Source of the DNA: Minisyncoccota bacterium
GTDB taxonomy: Bacteria; Verrucomicrobiota; Lentisphaeria; Oligosphaerales; MVZH01
DNA: 5,664 nt
Assembly: GCA_021734725.1 (NCBI GenBank)
Contig: JAIPIM010000270.1
Location: forward strand, 1-5,664
Direction: 5' to 3'
Shown: positions 1 to 5,664 of the stretch, one piece after another
Numbering within the stretch: position 1 is the first letter of the stretch
Layout of the letters: every line of letters begins with the position of its first letter
Notes under the pieces: generated by a model
The model's database searches: none
Told to the model about the DNA's origin: nothing
The model's input: the letters and a program-made list of their open reading frames with translations, nothing else
Translations under genes and position numbers: made by a program

Positions 1-1303
1 TAAAGGTGGGTGCCTCGCCGCCCTGGGCGTCAGTGACGGGCATGTTCTTGCGTACCCATTCGACGCGGGTTTGAGTCAGTGTTTCCATAGCGCGCATCAA
101 TTCACCATCCATGGTGCTCTCAAAAGCCCGGTTAAAGAATGTGTGGATCTCCTCAGAATACTCTTTCCAGTACTCTTCCTCGGCCATTGCCGTCGTCAGG
201 GCCCAGTAGCCTTTGTCAGCGGCAATCCGGTGAGCCGCGCGTGCGATCTCACGTTGCGTGGTGTACGACTCGACGTCGGTTTCTGCCTCATGCAACGCTT
301 GATTGGGGCGTTCCTTCGTGCCGAGAGCACGGACAAATTCGCGTGCGCCGAGCAGCCCCTGAGCGCGCCCTGATGTGGCGAGAAGCAGCACCGAGCGTTT
401 GTGGCTTTCTTTCTCGCCGGCGAGATGCCTTGCAATAGACAGCAGGATGGCGGGTGAACAGGCCTGTTGCCCGCCGGGGGCCAGGTCCGGAGTGTAGCTG
501 TAGGAATCGTACGATGCGCTGAGTATAATGATCTCATCAGCGTCCTTCACCTCGAGAATGCCGGCAACGTTCCGGGTGGTTTCATTCTCGACGTCGACAC
601 GAGCCCGAATGGTTACCGATTTGCCGTCAAGGCGGGTTGGATCGTCGCCCGTGACAAGAAAGCGCGGAATATCGATAGAAGCATCGCGGTGATGGTCCCA
701 GCTTGCATCCACTGTATCGCGACCGTCATCGTAGTAGAGGACGGCACTGACACCCATGCCGGCCACAGTTGTCCAAGAGGTGCCGAGAGGCAAAAGGACA
801 AGATTGTTGCGGAGGTCTTTTCCTTCGAACTCCCGTGCCAGTCCTTTGCTGCCGAGGACTACAGTTCCGGTGAGTCCGTCACCGGGTATTGTGCAGGTCC
901 GGAACCAGTTGGGCAAGAGCGGCTTGAGTTCCAGGTTACGGAGCGGCTCACGAGTTGCATCAAGGAGCGCGGCATGATGGGTTACAGGCACGGCGATGGG
1001 GAAGGGTTGTTCCAAGGTTCGGTATCCCAGCGATCGGAATGTCGCCGCGATGTAGTCCGCGGCGCGTTTGTTTCCCGCTGTACCGGGAAACCGTGTGTCG
1101 GCGGCACAGAGTTGCCGGAGATCCTCGACAAGACCTTGCTGGGTTGTACGTTCGAGGATGCGCTCGTAATCGGGGGGCGCCGCACCTTTTGTGGCGAGTA
1201 TTTTAGGTTGCGGTGCGGCGGCACGATTAAAGAAAAACACCGATAGAACGCAGAGCACGCCAAGAACAACGGTCAACAGTACGTTTGACATCAGTTTACT
1301 CAA
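1..1303 (-). CDS. M28-family peptidase-like protein, catalytically degenerate, exported/anchored (partial, 3' end off window)
   Basis: The minus-strand frame stays open from 1303 to the left edge (434 codons, no stop). Residues 4-25 form a hydrophobic signal peptide or anchor, followed by an Ala/Pro-rich stretch, so the body is probably outside the cytoplasm. Residues 71-94 (RFPGTAGNKRAADYIAATF, then RSLGY) match the N-terminal M28 zinc-peptidase pattern. LSASYDS (262-268) aligns with the family's AHYDS box, APGGQQACSPAILL (about 275-288) with the PGADDNASG box, and SGRAQGLLGAREF (about 311-323) with the SGEEQGLLGS box. The zinc His is Ser264, the bridging Asp is Gln279/Gln280 and the Glu-Glu pair is Arg313-Ala314; only Asp266 survives. 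Residues from about 330 on are charged and helix-rich, unlike the usual third-ligand segment. The TTG at 1303 is preferred over the ATG at 1291 because GAGGTG lies 4 nt upstream and it adds a Lys to the signal n-region. It follows the DUF6785 gene by 18 bp. The fold is fairly sure; loss of hydrolysis is inference. Confidence 0.85.
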   Translation of the reverse strand, partial: MSKLMSNVLLTVVLGVLCVLSVFFFNRAAAPQPKILATKGAAPPDYERILERTTQQGLVEDLRQLCAADTRFPGTAGNKRAADYIAATFRSLGYRTLEQPFPIAVPVTHHAALLDATREPLRNLELKPLLPNWFRTCTIPGDGLTGTVVLGSKGLAREFEGKDLRNNLVLLPLGTSWTTVAGMGVSAVLYYDDGRDTVDASWDHHRDASIDIPRFLVTGDDPTRLDGKSVTIRARVDVENETTRNVAGILEVKDADEIIILSASYDSYSYTPDLAPGGQQACSPAILLSIARHLAGEKESHKRSVLLLATSGRAQGLLGAREFVRALGTKERPNQALHEAETDVESYTTQREIARAAHRIAADKGYWALTTAMAEEEYWKEYSEEIHTFFNRAFESTMDGELMRAMETLTQTRVEWVRKNMPVTDAQGGEAPTF

Positions 1304-1307
1304 GACA

Positions 1308-1313
1308 CACCTC
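1308..1313 (-). promoter_or_regulatory. Ribosome binding site GAGGTG deciding a TTG start
   Basis: GAGGTG (minus strand) sits 4 nt before the in-frame TTG at 1303 and 16 nt before the ATG at 1291. The first spacing is normal for this extended anti-SD match; the second is too long. It lies in the 18-bp gap after the DUF6785 gene stop codon. Confidence 0.6.
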
Positions 1314-1321
1314 GTGTTGGC

Positions 1322-3958
1322 TTATGGAAAACACGTAAAAATGTCGGACGCGCCCTGGACCATAAGCAGAAATCCTATCAGGTCCCAGAAAACGATCCCC
1401 CCAATGGCACCGCAGAACACGCCAACCATGAGTGGAGTCATCACCTCCCGCACGGCTCTTGGACCGCCGATCTTAAGCGTCAGCATCTTGATGACCCATG
1501 CAGTTAACAGGGAGCCCCAGCACGCAAGAATAAAAAATGTATTTGCCAGCACGTAACCGATGGGGTGAAGCCAGAACCCGACGAAGCGGGTGCGCAAAGC
1601 CGTCAGCAACACTGTGACGCCGGTCCCGATTCCAACCGCGGTGAGCGGTGCCGCGGGATACTCAGTGGAGACCTCGACACCCTGTGCTGCCGCGGATGCG
1701 ACCGCCGCATTCGTGCTTGCGACGCTCTGGCGCAACGTTGTGAGGTACCAGTCCTGACGAAGCGCCCACACTTTCATGTAATGGATATTCTGGCCACCCA
1801 CGCCGTAAGCCCAGACCAGCATGACGTACCCACCGACGAGAACCCCTCCGAGCAGTCCGAGAACAAGCCCTTTGCTTATACCTTTTGGTTTAGCGTTGAA
1901 CTGGTTCCCCAAGTGAAACATTTCAACCTGTGTGGGCGCGAATAAGAGGAATTGTGCGACTGCCATGAAACCGCCGGCAAGGTAGGCCAGGACCATAGTT
2001 TCCGTGCCGAAAACAGTCAATCCGCCGAGCAGGAAAAAGATGAGGTATGGGAAATAGGGTGTGAAATACGTAAACGGAGCGCCCATTTCGGTACGAATAC
2101 GGGCCGCCGAGATACCGCATACAACAAGGAATCCAAAAAAGAGAAGCGCCGGACCCGCACCCAGAGCCGTCATTTCTCCCCATACCGCAAAAAAGATAAT
2201 GCAGAGCACGATGAGAATGAACGCGGACCGATAGGACATTGCTTCGTTGCTGTCGTCCAGTTTGCCCGGCCGATTAAAGACGGTACGCCCGACAGCCGCC
2301 AAGTGTTTTCGTGAAATCCAGAGCACGACGATGACAAGACCGAGAAAAGCACCGATATGCTGTTCATGCCAGAATGGGAAATCGTCTCTGGGGCCCTGAA
2401 TGGCCTTCCAGCCGAAAACTTCGCCAAGGTAATGGGGAATACGTGCGAGAAAGAAGAACACCAGGATACTGAGAAGCATCTCGACATCCACAAAGAAAGC
2501 AATGGCAAGAAACATGAGCTTGATGTTGAAATCAACGCGGGAGAAAAAGGCTTTGCCGCCCGGTGACGACACATAATCGGCGAGCGGCACGTTGACGGTC
2601 GGGTCGGGAAACCCGGGCACGTAATGCGCGAGCCCCTGCCAGAGACAGTAGAGAAACGCAAGCGCAACGCCGATGCGGAACGAACGTTTGTGGAATATCG
2701 GACGAAAGACGCGACCGTCTTCCTCTTTTTCCTCAATCAGCAGCCGTGGAATAACGATCATGGGGAAAGGGAATCGTTCCTTATCAGCCCACTGGCGGCG
2801 AAAAATAACACCGATCGCCATGAGGCAAAGGAAAATGGCGGCCACGATGGATGCCCAGTAAGCGAGTGGCACGATCCACTGGCGCCACGGGATATACCCC
2901 CGGATGACATACAGGATGCCCCGCGGAGAGGTTAGGCTGTCGGGACGAACCAGCAGGGAATTCCGTTCATTCGCAGGTACCTGAGGAAGATCGCTTTCGC
3001 TGATCTCGGTGCTTCCTTTGAGCAGCCGTGCCAGCGCTTCATTGCTGAAGAAGTTTATGTCTGTGATGGCTGCCCGCCCGGTACCTTGCATGGTGAAGCG
3101 TAGATCAATGTAATCCCCGGTCTGGCGGGGCAGACTGACGTACGGTTCCCCACGGCGCTCGAACCGGCCCTTGTTGGAAAAGTTCAGTACGGTATCCCGA
3201 TGCAGGACGAGCAGAGGAACCGTTTCGCCCGCGGCTGTCTCAAGCTCGATGCTGAGGCGAGACGTGCTGCGCATATCGGAAAGACGAAAAAGAGCGTTGA
3301 AGTAGTACCGTTCGCCCGGTATGAGAATCTCCCGATTGTTGCGATACCTGGGGACACGCAGTCGCAGTGTGGTCTTCAAACTATCCGGCGTAACGTCCGC
3401 TCCTTCCGGAAGCACGTTGAGTAACTCGATGGCGGAAGCGGGTCCGGCAGGCGTGTCATCGGCCTTAACGAGTCGATGATTGCGTCCCGGCGTGACGGTC
3501 CATTCCGCGTCCTTGCCACCCGTGAAATGCGGATATTGAATCAGCTGTCTTCCATGCGGCCACAATTTTTCGGAAAAACTGTCCACCAAAGGCATGTTGT
3601 GCTTGGCATCCGGAATGGCAACGACAAACCCCAAAAACCGATGCCACATGCCCTGACTCATCAGTGGCGCCGATGTAACCAGCATCGTATAAATGACAAC
3701 CAGTTCGCCGGCCCGCAGACGCAATTTGGATTTCAAAGCCGTGACAATTGTACCGACAATCAGTATGCCGATCAGCATTCCCACGGCCGATGCCGGCGGG
3801 CTGTTCTCCGCAAGTATGTTCGGTCTCGGAACCAGTACCTCATGAAAATGTATCCACATCGCCATCAGAATGGTGGCAAAGACGCCGATGATCACCGCCC
3901 GATACGTGAATGTGCGGCCTGGTTTGGTCTGCGGGTTGTCGATTGTTTCCTCAGGCAT
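1322..3958 (-). CDS. DUF6785/DUF6784-family polytopic membrane protein, OPT-like putative transporter with large extracytoplasmic domain
   Basis: This 878-residue integral membrane protein has roughly 13-15 hydrophobic segments. Two lie near the N-terminus (about 20-43 and 57-75), then a GELVVIYTML segment (84-93) of the type seen in DUF6785. Residues about 115-358 are soluble and strand-rich with no membrane segment, and look like a beta-sandwich insertion. Membrane segments resume at 361-384, followed by a W-x-x-x-ERFPFPMIVIP motif (390-405), the ARIRTEMGAP motif (619-628) and a C-terminal HPIGY (798-802) plus KIGGPRAVRE block (GG at 831-832). These motifs fit DUF6785/DUF6784 proteins, whose hydrophobic architecture resembles oligopeptide (OPT) transporters. 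No substrate is established; transport is inference. The start is supported by GAGG 6 nt upstream (3965-3968). The first 8 bp overlap the end of the PqqD-like gene, and the M28-like gene follows after 18 bp. The family call is strong; length is greater than I expect for the family because of the insertion. Confidence 0.87.
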   Translation of the reverse strand: MPEETIDNPQTKPGRTFTYRAVIIGVFATILMAMWIHFHEVLVPRPNILAENSPPASAVGMLIGILIVGTIVTALKSKLRLRAGELVVIYTMLVTSAPLMSQGMWHRFLGFVVAIPDAKHNMPLVDSFSEKLWPHGRQLIQYPHFTGGKDAEWTVTPGRNHRLVKADDTPAGPASAIELLNVLPEGADVTPDSLKTTLRLRVPRYRNNREILIPGERYYFNALFRLSDMRSTSRLSIELETAAGETVPLLVLHRDTVLNFSNKGRFERRGEPYVSLPRQTGDYIDLRFTMQGTGRAAITDINFFSNEALARLLKGSTEISESDLPQVPANERNSLLVRPDSLTSPRGILYVIRGYIPWRQWIVPLAYWASIVAAIFLCLMAIGVIFRRQWADKERFPFPMIVIPRLLIEEKEEDGRVFRPIFHKRSFRIGVALAFLYCLWQGLAHYVPGFPDPTVNVPLADYVSSPGGKAFFSRVDFNIKLMFLAIAFFVDVEMLLSILVFFFLARIPHYLGEVFGWKAIQGPRDDFPFWHEQHIGAFLGLVIVVLWISRKHLAAVGRTVFNRPGKLDDSNEAMSYRSAFILIVLCIIFFAVWGEMTALGAGPALLFFGFLVVCGISAARIRTEMGAPFTYFTPYFPYLIFFLLGGLTVFGTETMVLAYLAGGFMAVAQFLLFAPTQVEMFHLGNQFNAKPKGISKGLVLGLLGGVLVGGYVMLVWAYGVGGQNIHYMKVWALRQDWYLTTLRQSVASTNAAVASAAAQGVEVSTEYPAAPLTAVGIGTGVTVLLTALRTRFVGFWLHPIGYVLANTFFILACWGSLLTAWVIKMLTLKIGGPRAVREVMTPLMVGVFCGAIGGIVFWDLIGFLLMVQGASDIFTCFP

Positions 3959-4340
3959 TGCTGTCCTCGTCCGGCTTCAGCGCAACTCTGATGAGGTGCC
4001 GTTGAATAAGTGTTTTCATGAATGTCGTAACAGAAACCTCGGCCTCCGCCAGGCTTATCTTGTGATCCAGGGAGAAGTCTTCAATAATGCGGTGAACGGA
4101 TCGCTGTCCGTCACAGGCGCGATAGACTTCCGCACCGTAATTGTCAAGTTCAAACGCTTTTTGAACGTACAGTTCTTGTGCTCCCAGAAAACGGTGCCAC
4201 CGCGGACGCGGTATGTTCACAACAATGGTCATGCTGCCGTCGTCGTGGGTCTTCGCTGTATGTACCGGCAGATGATACGGACGCGCACGGAAGACACTGT
4301 CCCGTTGTATCTGCCCCTTCTTGGTGTTTCTAAGGCCCAT
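3951..4340 (-). CDS. PqqD-like (RiPP recognition element-type) small protein
   Basis: A 129-residue cytoplasmic protein. The basic N-terminal arm (1-37) is followed by a PqqD-type core at about 38-120: TIVVNIPRP (38-46), the central FELDNYGAEVYRACDGQRSV (63-82), an EAEVSVTTFMKTL helix (99-111) and a closing IQRHLIRV (112-119). The LDxxGAxVxxxCDGxxxV pattern is the clearest PqqD signature. PqqD-family proteins bind peptides: PqqD itself presents PqqA to the radical SAM enzyme PqqE, and related domains guide RiPP maturation enzymes. No pqqA, pqqE or other pqq gene is visible, so naming it pqqD would be unjustified. Many genomes carry such stand-alone proteins of unknown role. Its start overlaps the preceding gene by 11 bp and its stop overlaps the membrane protein gene by 8 bp, implying translational coupling. 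The ribosome site is weak (GGGA 4 nt from ATG), as expected if reinitiation is used. The ATG at 4340 is the best visible start. Confidence 0.85.
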   Translation of the reverse strand: MGLRNTKKGQIQRDSVFRARPYHLPVHTAKTHDDGSMTIVVNIPRPRWHRFLGAQELYVQKAFELDNYGAEVYRACDGQRSVHRIIEDFSLDHKISLAEAEVSVTTFMKTLIQRHLIRVALKPDEDSNA

Positions 4341-5271
4341 AGTTCCCAGTGGTTTCGCGGATGTGCCAGTTCATGTTGGCCAGGACATATTTCAATACTT
4401 TCTCATCCACCCGCTTACGAGCGTCAAAGTGCGCGAAACACAGTCGATTCTGATCCTCATCCAAGACGACCGCTTCCACAAAGACAGCGCAGGTGACAAA
4501 CCTAAGTAACGTTCGGAGAGTTCGTTTGCCGTGTCGCATGACACCATGGAGTTCTGAACCAAAGCTGGCGACAACAATATCGTGGGGCCCGCTGACCGTT
4601 CGTCTGGCAAGGCGTTCTTTAAAAGGAAGGCTGTAAAGCCAGTCTGTAAGATCGCGCCGTTGGAGCGCGAGGTCGGCGGGATACAATTGCCGAATCACCA
4701 GGCTTGTTGCGTCTTCTGACTCGAGCCGAATGGCTATGTCACCAGCATTGAGCTCATAATCGGTGTATTTGTACCCCGTTGGAGTGACATAGCTGCACTC
4801 GAAAAGAGCCCAGTGCGTGGGAGCATCCGCGGGCGTCGCCCGCAAAGCAGGCAGAATCAACTCGCGGAGAACGCGTTCATCATCCTTTTCTGTGGTTGCA
4901 CTCGTTCGAATTTCGACAATTAGATCTGCCTGCTCAGAATAGCCGCACCAGCAGGGATAATGTCGCCCTGATGGTTTGTCCACACCCGCTAAGGTCATGG
5001 CCGGGCTGAAGTCCGCGGATGTCTCTTTGCCGCTTTCAGCAATGGTTTCAGAGGACAAGGCTTTCCGCCATTTTTTAAGCCAGCGTTCGGGATTGAAATG
5101 TTTTTTCGGCGGACGCTGCCAGTTGATCTGCAGGATGCTTTTTGCAGGATCCCCCAGTGCCATTTCACCGTTTTTCCAAGTTCCCCGTATTCTGAGCGGA
5201 CGCCAGCCTCGTGGAACCCGCGTCATCCATCCGGCCCAGGCTATTGGGGTTGTAGACGAGGCAACGGTCAT
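4330..5271 (-). CDS. Conserved-looking hypothetical protein upstream of PqqD-like gene
   Basis: A 313-residue protein of no family I can name with confidence. It has no signal peptide and no convincing membrane helix, so it is probably cytoplasmic. The N-terminal part is Trp-rich and strand-like: WAGWMTRVPRGWRPLRI (12-28), then GTWKNGEMALGD and LQINWQRP, resembling a small beta domain. A basic linker (PPKKHFNPERWLKKWRK) leads to a middle part containing YPCWCGYSEQADLIVEI. A second strand-rich block follows (CSYVTPTGYKYTDYELNAGDIAIRLE). The C-terminal part has HDIVVASFGSELHG and ends with HFDARKRVDEKVLKYVLANMNW. No catalytic motif is evident. The ATG at 5271 is chosen; an in-frame TTG at 5286 would add five residues. 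Neither has a clear ribosome site. The last 11 bp overlap the PqqD-like gene, so the two proteins probably work together or are co-regulated. A role in recognising or presenting the same ligand as the PqqD-like protein is only inference. Confidence 0.8.
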   Translation of the reverse strand: MTVASSTTPIAWAGWMTRVPRGWRPLRIRGTWKNGEMALGDPAKSILQINWQRPPKKHFNPERWLKKWRKALSSETIAESGKETSADFSPAMTLAGVDKPSGRHYPCWCGYSEQADLIVEIRTSATTEKDDERVLRELILPALRATPADAPTHWALFECSYVTPTGYKYTDYELNAGDIAIRLESEDATSLVIRQLYPADLALQRRDLTDWLYSLPFKERLARRTVSGPHDIVVASFGSELHGVMRHGKRTLRTLLRFVTCAVFVEAVVLDEDQNRLCFAHFDARKRVDEKVLKYVLANMNWHIRETTGNYGP

Positions 5272-5516
5272 GATCAAAATATCCAAGTCGATTTTAAAAA
5301 AGCAAACTAAAGCCTGAATGCGGTAAAGCTATTGTTGTGTTCTTGTATATTTGGCTCGTTTCTTTTACTTTTCGGGGTGCTTTTACGTCCAACGTCCCGG
5401 GGGTATTGTGGCTGGTCGTAAGTTTGCGAGAGCTCTGTCGGTCCTTGACGCGACTACTGTCAAGGCAATGAGATAATTGTATTTTTATCCGGAATGTCAC
5501 TGGCGAAACCGATCAT
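5272..5516. other. Intergenic region, presumed leader/promoter region of the operon
   Basis: No convincing gene lies here. The right half holds the inverted repeat at 5443-5465. The end nearest the hypothetical gene is AT-rich on the minus strand (T6-A4 run near 5293-5302) and contains TAAAAT, which could serve as a -10 element. The only upstream partner at acceptable spacing (TTCAGG, 16 bp) is a poor -35, so I do not annotate a promoter. The lone minus-strand reading frame here (GTG at 5500, 68 codons) lacks a ribosome site and looks random. Confidence 0.5.
5443..5465. repeat. Perfect 7-bp inverted repeat, possible operator or weak hairpin
   Basis: CCTTGAC (5443-5449) is mirrored exactly by GTCAAGG (5459-5465) across a 9-nt spacer. 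Arm centres are 16 bp apart, compatible with a dimeric regulator site. As RNA it could form a 7-bp stem, but in the direction of the genes (minus strand) it is not followed by a U tract, so it is not a convincing intrinsic terminator. On the plus strand a short T-rich stretch follows about 15-20 nt later. It lies between the upstream gene tail and the four-gene operon. Confidence 0.4.
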
Positions 5517-5664
5517 TCAATCGTCCGTGGAGCCGGTGTCATCTGCAACCTGAAAAACAACGCGCCTGCATCCCTTCGGTATTATCAGATGGTGGATGCC
5601 GTCGTCAGACGCCGGTTCACGGGACACCCCTTCGGTGGTTGTTGTCAATGGCACCGCGGCAGGG
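5517..5664 (-). CDS. C-terminal end of an unidentified upstream gene (partial)
   Basis: Of the three minus-strand frames entering from the right edge, two stop quickly and one stays open for 49 codons to a TGA at 5517-5519. The tail includes IHHLIIPKGCRRVVFQVADD and ends in an acidic, hydrophilic terminus (DDTGSTDD), which looks like a final beta strand plus tail. Third positions lean towards G/C. It is co-oriented with the operon, and about 245 bp separate it from the next start, so it may belong to a different transcript. No family can be assigned from so little sequence. A plus-strand frame is also open across this stretch but has no good start, so the minus-strand reading is preferred with modest confidence. 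Confidence 0.45.
   Translation of the reverse strand, partial: PAAVPLTTTTEGVSREPASDDGIHHLIIPKGCRRVVFQVADDTGSTDD

Noticed and set aside
467..1246. A 259-codon plus-strand open frame opposite the M28-like gene
   Set aside because: The minus-strand frame encodes clear M28-like motifs across the same bases. The plus-strand protein has no recognisable domain and no ribosome site, so it is an antisense shadow.
2170..2736. A 188-codon minus-strand frame inside the DUF6785 gene
   Set aside because: It overlaps the main frame throughout, is Ser/Arg/Cys-rich and has no family features.
3870..4496. A 208-codon plus-strand frame opposite the PqqD-like gene and its flanks
   Set aside because: It spans the junctions of three minus-strand genes, and its translation has no recognisable domain.
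5443..5465. Intrinsic terminator for the upstream gene
   Set aside because: The stem is only 7 bp with a 9-nt loop, and the minus-strand sequence after it (ACCGACAGAG) has no U tract.
5294..5500. A 68-codon minus-strand frame ending just before the hypothetical gene, considered as a possible precursor peptide for the PqqD-like protein
   Set aside because: It starts with GTG without a ribosome site, its composition is Lys/Ser/Thr-rich and random-looking, and it covers the inverted repeat. Nothing resembles a leader and core peptide.
5472..5664. A plus-strand open frame of about 64 codons running off the right edge
   Set aside because: It has no ATG, GTG or TTG near its beginning with a ribosome site, and the translation (Cys- and Arg-rich) looks like a shadow of the minus-strand gene tail.

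Overview
The window reads as one minus-strand operon from a Gram-negative-type environmental bacterium of moderate GC (mid-50s by eye). The best taxonomic pointer is the large membrane protein, which carries hallmarks I recognise from DUF6785/DUF6784 proteins. These are common in Planctomycetota, Verrucomicrobiota, Lentisphaerota, Kiritimatiellota and Hydrogenedentota-like genomes. That placement is an inference from family recollection and was not computed.

Layout, in transcription order (right to left). First comes the C-terminal tail of a probable upstream gene (5664 to 5517). About 245 bp of non-coding DNA follows, with a perfect 7-bp inverted repeat at 5443-5465 and an AT-rich stretch just before the next gene. 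Then four tightly packed genes: (1) an unrecognised soluble protein of 313 codons (5271 to 4330); (2) a small PqqD-like protein, the fold also known as a RiPP recognition element (4340 to 3951); (3) an 878-residue polytopic membrane protein of the DUF6785/DUF6784 type, with an unusually large extracytoplasmic domain near its N-terminus (3958 to 1322); (4) an exported or membrane-anchored M28-peptidase-like protein (1303 to beyond base 1), which runs off the left edge. Genes 1/2 overlap by 11 bp, genes 2/3 by 8 bp, and genes 3/4 are 18 bp apart with a good ribosome binding site, so co-transcription and coupled translation are likely.

The notable point is the M28-like protein. It keeps the scaffold motifs of the family but has lost the first zinc-ligand His, the bridging Asp and the adjacent Glu-Glu pair. 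It is therefore probably a non-catalytic binding or sensing protein. Together with a stand-alone PqqD-like domain and an OPT-like transporter, this suggests a cell-envelope system that recognises and moves peptides or peptide-linked ligands. No radical SAM enzyme, precursor peptide or ABC transporter gene is visible here, so the system's function remains a hypothesis. No RNA genes, CRISPR arrays, insertion sequences or tRNAs were seen.
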